Assembly: GCA_025963815.1 (NCBI GenBank)
Contig: JAOQAA010000341.1
Location: forward strand, 1-5,660
Direction: 5' to 3'
From: Capsulimonas sp.
GTDB taxonomy: Bacteria > Armatimonadota > Armatimonadia > Armatimonadales > Capsulimonadaceae
DNA length: 5,660 nucleotides
The notes beneath the pieces were generated by a model. It ran no database searches. It was not told the DNA's origin and saw only the letters and a list, made by a program, of their open reading frames with translations. Within the stretch, counting starts at the first letter, position 1, and the number at the start of each line of letters is the position of its first letter. Below are positions 1 through 5,581 of the stretch, piece after piece. Made by a program: the position numbers and the translations under genes.

Positions 1-2097
1 TACAACTATTACATGATGCACGGCGGCACGAACTTCGCCTACTGGAACAACGATGAGGACGCCGCAAGCTACGACTACGGCGCGGCTGTCGGCCAAGGCG
101 GAGACTTGCGCTCGATCTATTACCGCAACAAGCTGGCTGCCTGGTTCGCGCGCAGCTTCCAGACCATTTTGGAAACTAGCACAAGCGCCAATGCTGACTA
201 CTCGGGCGCCGCGGGCAGCCCGGATGTGAAGGCATTCGCGCGCCGAAGCCCTGCGGGAACGATCTTATTCCTGGACAATCCTGGAACGTCTCCCGTTCAG
301 ACAACGATCGGCGGTCCGAATGGGGCAAACGAGCTGGCGCTCGGATCTATCACGCTGGAGCCAGGCGAGATCGCAGGGTTCGTGCGGGATTATGAAATCG
401 CGCCTGGCGTGACAATTACGCGCGCGGCGACGCGCATTATGGGGATCGTTACCCAGGACGACACCACGACTCTCGTCATTCACGGTCAGCCGGGCTCCAT
501 GGGCCAGCTGCTGCTCAAAACCGAATCGCCGGCGTCGATCGCCGCCGGCGCGTCCGACCTGAAGACAATCGACAACAACACACTGACGCTGAACGCCAAG
601 TTCCCGCAGACCGGGGTAGACGAATATACCTTCGCGGTGGGCTCTCACCGCGTGCGGATCCTTGCCGTCAGCACCGCGCGCGCCGACCGAACCTGGTTTG
701 TGGAAGCGGGCGGCAAGAACTACGTCGTCAGCGGCCCTGAGTACGTTTCGGAAGCCACCACGCAAAACGGCCGCCTCCACCTAACTTACGAAAAGCCCTG
801 GATCCCGATCCCCGAAGCGGACCCAAGTTTCGAGACAGTCATCTATAGTGGGGAAAACGCGCCGCAGCGCTTCCCCGCCAACGATTATATGGCGAAGCGG
901 AAGACAACGCTCGACCTGAGCAAGTGGGAAGCGAAGAGCGGAGCCGATGAAGCCGCCGTCAATTATAACGACGCGGCCTGGATGACCGGCTCCACCCCGC
1001 CACAAATGGGGGCGGACAACGACATTACGGCAAACGCCTGGTACCGCAGCACGATTACGGTCGCCAAAACAGGGGACTACACGGTCAAGATCGACTCGGT
1101 GGCGGACCGCTGGCTGCCGTTCGTGGACGGTTCCCCCGTCGGATCAGAGTTCATTCACGGCGCCGCCGTGAATGTCCATCTGACGGCAGGCCAGCACAAG
1201 TTCGCCGCCTTTACCGCGCACGACGGCCGGCAGAAAATGGTCAGCTACCTCGGCCCGATCACCAACCTTTCTCCCAAGGGGCTTTACGGCGCCGCGAACC
1301 TTGTCCAGCAGGCCGAGGGCGCCACGGTTCTGAACCAGTGGCGCGTGACGACAGTCGACAGTCACACCACGCCTCCGGCCTCGGACGCCGCAGGCTGGAG
1401 CGATTACACACTCGGGCAGGATCCATTTGACAAACAGAAGGGATTCGTCTGGCTCCAGACAACGCTGCCAGCAATCGCCGCGGACGTCAAATACCATGGC
1501 GTCACGTTCCCGGCTGTCGATGACAACGCGACGGTCTTCCTTAACGGTAAAAAACTCGCGACGCACGAAGGCTGGAATGAGCTGTTCACCGTTGACCTGA
1601 GCAGCGCCTGGAACGACGCCGGTCCGAATGTACTTTCTGTGCTTGTCGAGAATACGGCAAATACGGGCGGCATGACCGATGCGCCGCAGCTGACCAGCAT
1701 CATCTTCCAGCAGCCCATCACCGGCTGGAAACTGCGCGGCGGCCCCGGCGATCCTCTCTCCGCGAAAGGCTGGCAGGCGTATCAGAAATCCGAGACCAGC
1801 GTCCCGCGCTTCTATCGCGCCAAGATTTCAGCGCCATCCGGCGTCAGTGCGGGCCAAGTGTGGCGGGTCATCCCCAAAGGCCTCTCGCACGGCTCGATCT
1901 GGGTGAACGGACATAATCTGGGACGCTACCCCGAGAAGATTCCCATCGACGGCCTTTACATCCCAAACAACTGGCTCAAGTCCGGCGACAACTCACTGGT
2001 GATCTACGATGAGAGCGGCAATGCGCCCGATCAAGTCGAGGTTCAAGTTGAGGCAAACGCTAGCCGCGATCTGCTGACGATTGAGGCAAAGGCATAA
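1..2097 (+). CDS. GH35 beta-galactosidase, large multi-domain type, 5'-truncated by the window edge
   Basis: This is the C-terminal ~698 residues of a family 35 glycoside hydrolase, which removes terminal beta-galactose from sugars or polysaccharides. The frame is open from base 1. The first residues (MMHGGTNFAYWN, from residue 5) match the conserved GH35 GGTNFxxW block at the end of the catalytic barrel, followed by SYDYGAA. In the family the catalytic acid and nucleophile glutamates lie upstream of this block, so they are outside the window. SYDYG followed by a long beta-rich region (residues ~60-250, with an RAATRIMGIV segment resembling the STAEVLTW strand of beta-galactosidase domain 2) recalls the large fungal LacA-type enzymes. 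Three jelly-roll-like regions follow (~300-435, ~446-565, ~575-680). The last has SIWVNGHNLGRYP near residue 632 and LYIPNNWLKSGDN, typical of GH35 C-terminal sugar-binding-like domains. Any signal peptide would be upstream. Family assignment is firm; the exact substrate is unknown. Confidence 0.93.
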   Translation, partial: YNYYMMHGGTNFAYWNNDEDAASYDYGAAVGQGGDLRSIYYRNKLAAWFARSFQTILETSTSANADYSGAAGSPDVKAFARRSPAGTILFLDNPGTSPVQTTIGGPNGANELALGSITLEPGEIAGFVRDYEIAPGVTITRAATRIMGIVTQDDTTTLVIHGQPGSMGQLLLKTESPASIAAGASDLKTIDNNTLTLNAKFPQTGVDEYTFAVGSHRVRILAVSTARADRTWFVEAGGKNYVVSGPEYVSEATTQNGRLHLTYEKPWIPIPEADPSFETVIYSGENAPQRFPANDYMAKRKTTLDLSKWEAKSGADEAAVNYNDAAWMTGSTPPQMGADNDITANAWYRSTITVAKTGDYTVKIDSVADRWLPFVDGSPVGSEFIHGAAVNVHLTAGQHKFAAFTAHDGRQKMVSYLGPITNLSPKGLYGAANLVQQAEGATVLNQWRVTTVDSHTTPPASDAAGWSDYTLGQDPFDKQKGFVWLQTTLPAIAADVKYHGVTFPAVDDNATVFLNGKKLATHEGWNELFTVDLSSAWNDAGPNVLSVLVENTANTGGMTDAPQLTSIIFQQPITGWKLRGGPGDPLSAKGWQAYQKSETSVPRFYRAKISAPSGVSAGQVWRVIPKGLSHGSIWVNGHNLGRYPEKIPIDGLYIPNNWLKSGDNSLVIYDESGNAPDQVEVQVEANASRDLLTIEAKA

Positions 2098-2100
2098 GAG

Positions 2101-2138
2101 AAGCCCTCACCCTCGGTCCCTCTCCCGGAGAGAAGAAG
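2101..2138. repeat. REP-like C-rich intergenic sequence with short hairpin
   Basis: Just after the galactosidase stop codon, a pyrimidine-rich run (CCCTCACCCTCGGTCCCTCT) leads into the hairpin CTCTCCCGGAGAG at 2120-2132. That hairpin has a 5-6 bp stem and a tiny loop. Similar 'CCCTCACCC...CCCTCTCCCGGAGAG' sequences are common dispersed intergenic repeats in GC-rich bacteria; this is recalled, not checked here. No T-tract follows, so it is not a classical intrinsic terminator, although it may mark the 3' end of the galactosidase message. It abuts the larger palindrome at 2139. Confidence 0.4.
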
Positions 2139-2315
2139 CCCCTCCGCCCCAATTCTGGGGGACCGGATGAGGATGCCCCGCCCCGACTGGGGAGCAAACC
2201 ATAATGTCGAAGGCGTGACAACGCTTTGGTTTTGCCACGCAATCGCACTTCGGTTTCCCCCCTTTGGGGCCCAGGGGGAGTCTTGCTCTGGTTCCCCAGA
2301 ATTGGGGTGGAGGGG
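2139..2315. repeat. Nested palindromic element, ~177 bp, upstream of hisB
   Basis: The two ends are 24-bp inverted repeats (2139-2162 and 2292-2315) with two mismatches. Each contains its own small hairpin (CCCCAATTCTGGGG at 2147-2160 and its mirror at 2294-2307). Further in, a second pair of mini-hairpins sits at mirror positions: CCCC-gact-GGGG at 2181-2192 and CCCC-ttt-GGGG at 2259-2269. The centre is a stem of GCGTGACAA (2213-2221) against TTGCCACGC (2232-2240), 8 of 9 paired. All tiers share an axis near 2225-2227, so this is one folded unit and not chance repeats. No open frame here looks like a gene, and no target-site duplication is evident. It could be a MITE-like non-autonomous mobile element or a structured 3' end or RNA. 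Confidence 0.72.
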
Positions 2316-2359
2316 CCATCCTACTCTGCTGAGCGGATGAGAGCCCACACGCCCCGCCC

Positions 2360-2388
2360 TAGACAAACCCCCGCCCCTCTGGTACAAT
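2360..2388 (+). promoter_or_regulatory. Sigma-70-type promoter of hisB, probably giving a leaderless mRNA
   Basis: TAGACA (2360-2365, 5 of 6 to the -35 consensus) and TACAAT (2383-2388, 5 of 6 to the -10 consensus) are separated by exactly 17 bp. The hisB ATG begins at 2396, only 7 bases after the -10 box, which is where transcription would be expected to start. No Shine-Dalgarno sequence is found at a usable distance before the ATG. Both points suggest a leaderless transcript starting at or next to the A of the ATG. The boxes and spacing are seen directly; leaderless initiation is inferred. Confidence 0.7.
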
Positions 2389-2395
2389 CCAGGGC

Positions 2396-2989
2396 ATGAC
2401 ACAGGCACGCACCGCCGTCATCGCGCGCAAAACGCGCGAGACGGATATACAGTTATCAGTCACGCTGGACGGAGATGGCGAGAGCGAAATCGTCACCGGC
2501 GTGGGCTTCTTCGACCACATGCTCACTCACATCGCACGGCACGGATTGCTGCACCTGACAGTGCGGGCCGAGGGCGATCTGCACATCGACGATCACCACA
2601 CCGTGGAAGACATCGGCATTGCGCTGGGAACGGCCCTGCGCGAGGCGTCCGGGGATAAAAAGGGCATCGTACGCTATGGCCACGCCGTCGTGCCCATGGA
2701 CGAGGCGCTTGTGACCTGCGCTCTAGACTGGAGCGGACGCGGTCTGCTCGTGTCCGATTTTGTCTTTCCCTCGGATAAGATCGGGACGTTCGACACGGAG
2801 CTCGTCGCCGAGTTCTTTCGGGCGGTCGCCGCGAACGCCGGTCTGACACTGCACTTCGAGCAGCGCCGAGGCGCAAACTCGCATCACATCGCCGAAGCGG
2901 CGTTCAAAGCCTTTGGGCGCGCCCTGGACGCCGCCAAGCAGCATGACGCTCGTGTGCACGGCATCCCCAGCACGAAGGGGAGCCTGTAA
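2396..2989 (+). CDS. hisB: Imidazoleglycerol-phosphate dehydratase
   Basis: HisB dehydrates imidazole glycerol phosphate to imidazole acetol phosphate, the step after HisF/HisH in histidine synthesis, in the cytoplasm. The 197-residue protein is the usual length of the stand-alone bacterial enzyme, with no fused histidinol-phosphatase domain. All family signatures are present: GVGFFDHML (35-43), IDDHHTVED (64-72), NSHHIAEAAFKA (161-172) and the closing PSTKGSL (191-197). The His/Glu-rich signatures supply the ligands of the two manganese ions in the family. The ATG at 2396 is chosen because it gives a full-length N-terminus and sits directly under the promoter. It is the first gene of a three-gene unit; the next gene starts 5 bases after its stop. 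Confidence 0.97.
   Translation: MTQARTAVIARKTRETDIQLSVTLDGDGESEIVTGVGFFDHMLTHIARHGLLHLTVRAEGDLHIDDHHTVEDIGIALGTALREASGDKKGIVRYGHAVVPMDEALVTCALDWSGRGLLVSDFVFPSDKIGTFDTELVAEFFRAVAANAGLTLHFEQRRGANSHHIAEAAFKAFGRALDAAKQHDARVHGIPSTKGSL
2975..2982 (+). promoter_or_regulatory. Ribosome binding site of the membrane protein gene
   Basis: AAGGGGAG lies inside the last codons of hisB, 12 bases before the ATG at 2995. The spacing is rather long. The site supports the start at 2995 and co-transcription with hisB, in contrast to hisB itself, which has no such site. Confidence 0.45.
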
Positions 2990-2994
2990 AACCC

Positions 2995-3459
2995 ATGGCT
3001 GTCAAAGAACTTCCGGCCATCACCTTCCCACACTCATTCGGCGCTGGGAACACTTTCCGAATAGGAATGGGGATATTCTCGGTCGTGGGTCTGTATGCGA
3101 CCGGCGTTTCGCTGAAACACCACGAGTTCAACAATGCCTTCGTGGCAGGCGTGCTCACCGCAGGCTTTATCTTTCTCCTGTTCGCGGTTCTCTCGTTTCG
3201 GGTCCGGGTGGACGACACGGGGATCACGCAGAACTGGCTGATTGGCAAATCGTCGGTGACATGGCCGCAAGTCTCTCGGGTGGACCGCTCACGCCGTATG
3301 TACTCTATCCACATTAATGACGGCAGTGAGCCGATTACGATCTCTTTCTTGTCAACGCCCGCGCAGATCGCGGTCGCGCAGGAAGCGATCCGCTGCGCGG
3401 GCCTCAGCCCGACGCGCGGCAAGATCGAGTATCCCGCCGTGGAGCGTTGGGACCGGTAA
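2995..3459 (+). CDS. Small membrane protein with two helices and a PH-like C-terminal domain, function unknown
   Basis: I do not recognise a specific family for this 154-residue protein. It has two clear hydrophobic segments, about residues 22-40 (IGMGIFSVVGLYATGVSL) and 48-68 (FVAGVLTAGFIFLLFAVLSF), joined by a short polar loop (KHHEFNN). A soluble C-terminal half follows. That half has alternating strands (FRVRVDDTGITQNWLI, SVTWPQVSRVDRS, YSIHIND, ITISFLS) and then an amphipathic helix (PAQIAVAQEAIRCAG). The pattern of two helices, 'xVDDxGI', 'xxWxxVxxV' and a final helix is typical of bacterial PH-like (bPH/YdbS-type) membrane proteins, but this is inferred from pattern only. The gene lies between hisB and hisH in the same unit, and its TAA overlaps the hisH ATG. 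No histidine-pathway enzyme motif is present. Confidence 0.85.
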   Translation: MAVKELPAITFPHSFGAGNTFRIGMGIFSVVGLYATGVSLKHHEFNNAFVAGVLTAGFIFLLFAVLSFRVRVDDTGITQNWLIGKSSVTWPQVSRVDRSRRMYSIHINDGSEPITISFLSTPAQIAVAQEAIRCAGLSPTRGKIEYPAVERWDR

Positions 3460-4073
3460 TGAAAATCGCGATTATTGATTACGGAATGGGCAATCTGCGC
3501 AGCGTCGAAAAGGCGTTTCACAAAATCGGCGCCCACGGCGCGTTTGTGACCAGTGACCCTGCGGAAATCTTCGCCTCCGACAAAGCCGTCCTGCCCGGAG
3601 ACGGAGCGTTCGACTCCACCATGCAGTCCCTGCGCGATTCGGGTATCGACAAGATCTCGCTCGACTTCATCGCCTCCGGCCGCCCGTTTTTAGGCATCTG
3701 CGTCGGCATGCAAGTGCTGCTCACAACCAGCGAGGAAGGCGAGCCCGGCGTGCGCGGCCTCGACGTCGTTCCCGGCCAGGTCAAGCGCTTCATGGGCGAG
3801 GGCCTTAAAGTTCCCCAAATCGGCTGGAACAACATCGCATTCACCCCCGGAACCCCGCTCGCCCACGGTCAGCCGGCCGGCGACCCGATGGCCTACTTCC
3901 TGAACTCCTACTACTGCGCCCCCGACGATCCCGCCGACATCGCCGCGACGACTGATTACGGCGTGACATTCTGCTCCGCGATCCATCGCGGCAATGTGTG
4001 GGCGACGCAGTTTCATCCGGAGAAATCAGGATTGGTGGGACTGGCGATCTTGGAGAGTTTTTCGGGGGTGTAG
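3459..4073 (+). CDS. hisH: Imidazole glycerol phosphate synthase, glutamine amidotransferase subunit
   Basis: HisH releases ammonia from glutamine and passes it to HisF, which makes imidazole glycerol phosphate and AICAR. HisF is not in the window. The protein has 204 residues, normal for the family. It opens with IAIIDYGMGNLRSVEKAF (3-20) and has PGDGAF (46-51). The nucleophile is Cys81 in GICVGMQ, and the catalytic pair is His186/Glu188 in QFHPEKSG, so the triad is intact. PQIGWNN (119-125) is also conserved. Where many HisH proteins have YFVHSYY, this one has YFLNSYY. The ATG at 3459 overlaps the previous stop as TAATG, pointing to translational coupling. A TTG at 3447 is in frame, but it would add four residues before the conserved MKIAIIDYG start. 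The TAG stop lies inside the left arm of the large palindrome. Confidence 0.96.
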   Translation: MKIAIIDYGMGNLRSVEKAFHKIGAHGAFVTSDPAEIFASDKAVLPGDGAFDSTMQSLRDSGIDKISLDFIASGRPFLGICVGMQVLLTTSEEGEPGVRGLDVVPGQVKRFMGEGLKVPQIGWNNIAFTPGTPLAHGQPAGDPMAYFLNSYYCAPDDPADIAATTDYGVTFCSAIHRGNVWATQFHPEKSGLVGLAILESFSGV

Positions 4074-4363
4074 AGACCTATTCCCCCACCGAAGTAAACT
4101 TCGGCCTCCCCTTTTCCCAGCAAGGCCCTTCGGGCGGGAAAAGGGGCGTTCGTAACTGCTGTCCAGGCGAGTATTCCGTAGTGTAAAAAAGAACAAAGGC
4201 CCATCCATATTGGTTTAGCCAAATGTGGATGGGCATTATTCTTCGTGAGAGGCGACAAAACTCGCCTGGAATCAAGTTGTTAGCTCCCCTTTTCCCGCCC
4301 GCCCAAAGGGCCTTGCTGGGAAAAGGGGGAAACGCGCTATAGCGCGGGGGAATAGGTCTCTAC
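4070..4363. repeat. Large multi-tier palindrome filling the hisH-ftsZ convergent gap
   Basis: The outer arms are perfect 18-bp inverted copies, G plus TAGAGACCTATTCCCCC (4070-4087 and, reversed, 4346-4363). Each contains the TAG stop of the adjoining gene. Next come mirror-placed hairpins of unrelated sequence: CCGAAGTAAACTTCGG (4089-4104) and CGCGCTATAGCGCG (4333-4346). Then follow ~40-bp arms (4108-4146 and 4286-4328), nearly identical when reversed apart from one substitution and a 4-base insertion. Each of these arms folds on itself through CCCCTTTTCCC/GGGAAAAGGGG. Further in are AACT/AGTT (4154-4157, 4274-4277) and the perfect 11-bp pair TCCAGGCGAGT/ACTCGCCTGGA (4162-4172, 4260-4270). 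The innermost stem is GCCCATCCA/TGGATGGGC (4199-4207, 4226-4234). The tiers share an axis at 4216-4218. No coding sequence is supported in the 286 bases between the two stop codons. Confidence 0.9.
4184..4234 (-). terminator. Intrinsic terminator of ftsZ, at the centre of the palindrome
   Basis: On the minus strand the hairpin GCCCATCCA...TGGATGGGC (4199-4234) has a 9-bp stem, with an extra TTGG/CCAA pairing in its loop. It is followed by CTTTGTTCTTTTTTAC, a strong U-rich tail. Read in the hisH direction, the same hairpin is followed only by ATTATTCTTCG, a weaker tail. It therefore probably ends ftsZ transcripts efficiently and hisH transcripts less so. The distance from the ftsZ stop is about 125 bases, so the ftsZ mRNA would carry one full arm of the palindrome as its 3' end. 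Confidence 0.7.
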
Positions 4364-5526
4364 CGACGCCGCAGGAACGCCGGGATATCCACGTCCTGGT
4401 CCGGCGAGGGCCGCGGCGCGGGGGCCGGGGCGGCAGGCGCGGGAGCGGGCTGCTGGGGCTGCGTCTGAGCGGCCGGCTGTGTCGGCTGCGCATATGCAGC
4501 GGTTTGTGACGGCGGCGGCGGCGCGGGCTGCGTGTTGATCGCCTGGCGAGCGTTCACGGAGACGGGGAGGCGCTGGTCGAAGCCGGTCGCGAGGACCGTG
4601 ATGCGCACTTCGTTCTCCATGCGCAGATCCTGGACGACCCCGAAGATGATGTTCGCATCTTCGTGGTCCGTCGCCTGCTGGATCAGTTCGGTGGCCTCGG
4701 TCACTTCGGCGAGCGTCAGGTCGGCGCCGCCAGTGATGTTGATCAATGCGGCGCGGGCTCCTTCGATGCTGGTCTCCAGCAATGGAGAGGCGATGGCGGC
4801 CTGCGCGGCGTCCACGGCGCGGTTCTCGCCGCTGGCGACGCCAATGCCCATAAGGGCCGTGCCGGCGTTCAGCATGATCGCGCGGACGTCGGCGAAGTCC
4901 ACGTTGATGATGCCGGGGATCGTGATGATGTCGGAGATGCCCTGCACGCCCTGGCGCAGAACGTCGTCGGCCTCACGGAAGGCGTCCACCAGAGTGGCGC
5001 GCTTCTCGACGACGCCGAGCAGACGGTCGTTCGGGATAATAATCACCGTGTCGACTTTGTCGCGCAGCGCATCGACGCCCTCTTCGGCCAGTCGGAACCG
5101 GCGGGGGCCTTCGAACTTAAAGGGCTTGGTGACCACGGCGACCGTGAGTATGCCAAGGTCTTTGGCGATTTCGGCGATCACAGGCGCGGAGCCGGTGCCG
5201 GTGCCGCCGCCCATGCCGGCGGTGATGAACACCATGTCGGCGCCTTCCAGCGCCTTCTTGATATCGCCCTTAGATTCTTCCGCCGCCGCTTTGCCGACTT
5301 CCGGGTTACCGCCGGCGCCGAGGCCGCGCGTCAGGTTCTCACCCAGTTGCAGCTTGTAGTCAGCCGCGCTGATATCGAGGACCTGGCTGTCGGTGTTCAT
5401 CGCGATGAACTCGACTCCCGTCAGTCCGGCGTCAATCATCCGGTTGACGGCGTTCGTGCCGCCGCCGCCGCATCCGATCACCTTGATGCGGGCGAACGGG
5501 GTTTCGTCGCGTATTCCGAGCGCCAT
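4360..5526 (-). CDS. ftsZ: Cell division protein FtsZ
   Basis: FtsZ is the tubulin-like GTPase that polymerises into the Z-ring at midcell. Counting from the chosen start the protein has 388 residues. It shows [17 protein letters not shown] (14-30), the tubulin signature GMGGGTGTG (104-112) that binds GTP phosphates, and the T7 loop [11 protein letters not shown] (208-218) with the Asp residues that complete the active site of the next subunit. The globular part ends near residue 320. A Pro/Ala/Gln-rich disordered linker (~331-378) follows, then the conserved tail DIPAFLRRR (380-388) that binds FtsA and other partners. Two in-frame ATGs compete: the one at 5538 abuts AGGAG with no spacing, so the ATG at 5526 (MALGIRDE) is preferred. 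The gene follows ftsA in the same direction. Its TAG stop lies in the right arm of the palindrome. Confidence 0.97.
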   Translation of the reverse strand: MALGIRDETPFARIKVIGCGGGGTNAVNRMIDAGLTGVEFIAMNTDSQVLDISAADYKLQLGENLTRGLGAGGNPEVGKAAAEESKGDIKKALEGADMVFITAGMGGGTGTGSAPVIAEIAKDLGILTVAVVTKPFKFEGPRRFRLAEEGVDALRDKVDTVIIIPNDRLLGVVEKRATLVDAFREADDVLRQGVQGISDIITIPGIINVDFADVRAIMLNAGTALMGIGVASGENRAVDAAQAAIASPLLETSIEGARAALINITGGADLTLAEVTEATELIQQATDHEDANIIFGVVQDLRMENEVRITVLATGFDQRLPVSVNARQAINTQPAPPPPSQTAAYAQPTQPAAQTQPQQPAPAPAAPAPAPRPSPDQDVDIPAFLRRR

Positions 5527-5538
5527 ATGTGAAACCAT

Positions 5539-5543
5539 CTCCT
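5539..5543 (-). promoter_or_regulatory. Ribosome binding site deciding the ftsZ start
   Basis: On the minus strand AGGAG, extendable to AGGAGATG against the ideal AGGAGGTG, lies directly before the first ATG (5538) and 12 bases before the second (5526). Zero spacing cannot serve the first ATG, which instead forms part of the extended site. The second ATG is the workable start. Confidence 0.6.
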
Positions 5544-5559
5544 ATAAAAAATATTAAAC

Positions 5560-5581
5560 CGCCGTATAAATAAACACGGCG
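5560..5581 (-). other. Hairpin with U-rich tail between ftsA and ftsZ
   Basis: On the minus strand, immediately after the ftsA stop, CGCCGT (5576-5581) pairs perfectly with ACGGCG (5560-5565) around an A/T-rich 10-base loop. It is followed by GTTTAATATTTTTTATAGGAG, which runs into the ftsZ ribosome binding site. The 6-bp stem is short for a terminator. It could act as a partial terminator, an RNA-processing site or a 3' end protector that adjusts FtsA to FtsZ levels. The role is inferred; the pairing is seen. Confidence 0.5.

Noticed and set aside
265..1721. Several minus-strand open frames inside the beta-galactosidase gene
   Set aside because: They are antisense shadows with Arg-rich, motif-free translations and no start signals.
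2043..2408. Minus-strand frames of 62-121 codons across the galactosidase-hisB gap
   Set aside because: They run through the palindrome and the hisB promoter, overlap each other in different frames, and show repeat-derived peptides only.
3447..3458. Upstream TTG start for hisH
   Set aside because: It adds only MGPV before the family-typical MKIAIIDYG and has poor ribosome binding site spacing. The ATG at 3459 overlaps the previous stop in a classic coupled start.
2904..3536. Minus-strand 210-codon frame and + strand 134-codon frame (2913-3317) over the membrane protein gene
   Set aside because: The + strand gene at 2995-3459 has a ribosome binding site, fits between hisB and hisH, and has membrane helices. 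The alternatives overlap the conserved ends of hisB or hisH and lack recognisable features.
3998..4275. Small open frames in both directions across the hisH-ftsZ gap
   Set aside because: All are created by the palindrome arms. Their peptides mirror each other and none has a convincing start site.
2139..4363. CRISPR array
   Set aside because: The repeats are inverted pairs about an axis. No direct repeats with regular spacers are present.
4370..4530. Low-complexity GC-rich repeat near the end of ftsZ
   Set aside because: It encodes the Pro/Ala/Gln-rich disordered linker that normally varies between FtsZ proteins. It is not a separate repeat element.
4532..5532. Long + strand open frames (275 and 289 codons) antisense to ftsZ
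   Set aside because: They lie wholly opposite ftsZ, whose protein is unmistakable. Their translations are low-complexity Ser/Arg or Gly/Asp/His-rich with no family motif, as expected for shadow frames in GC-rich DNA.
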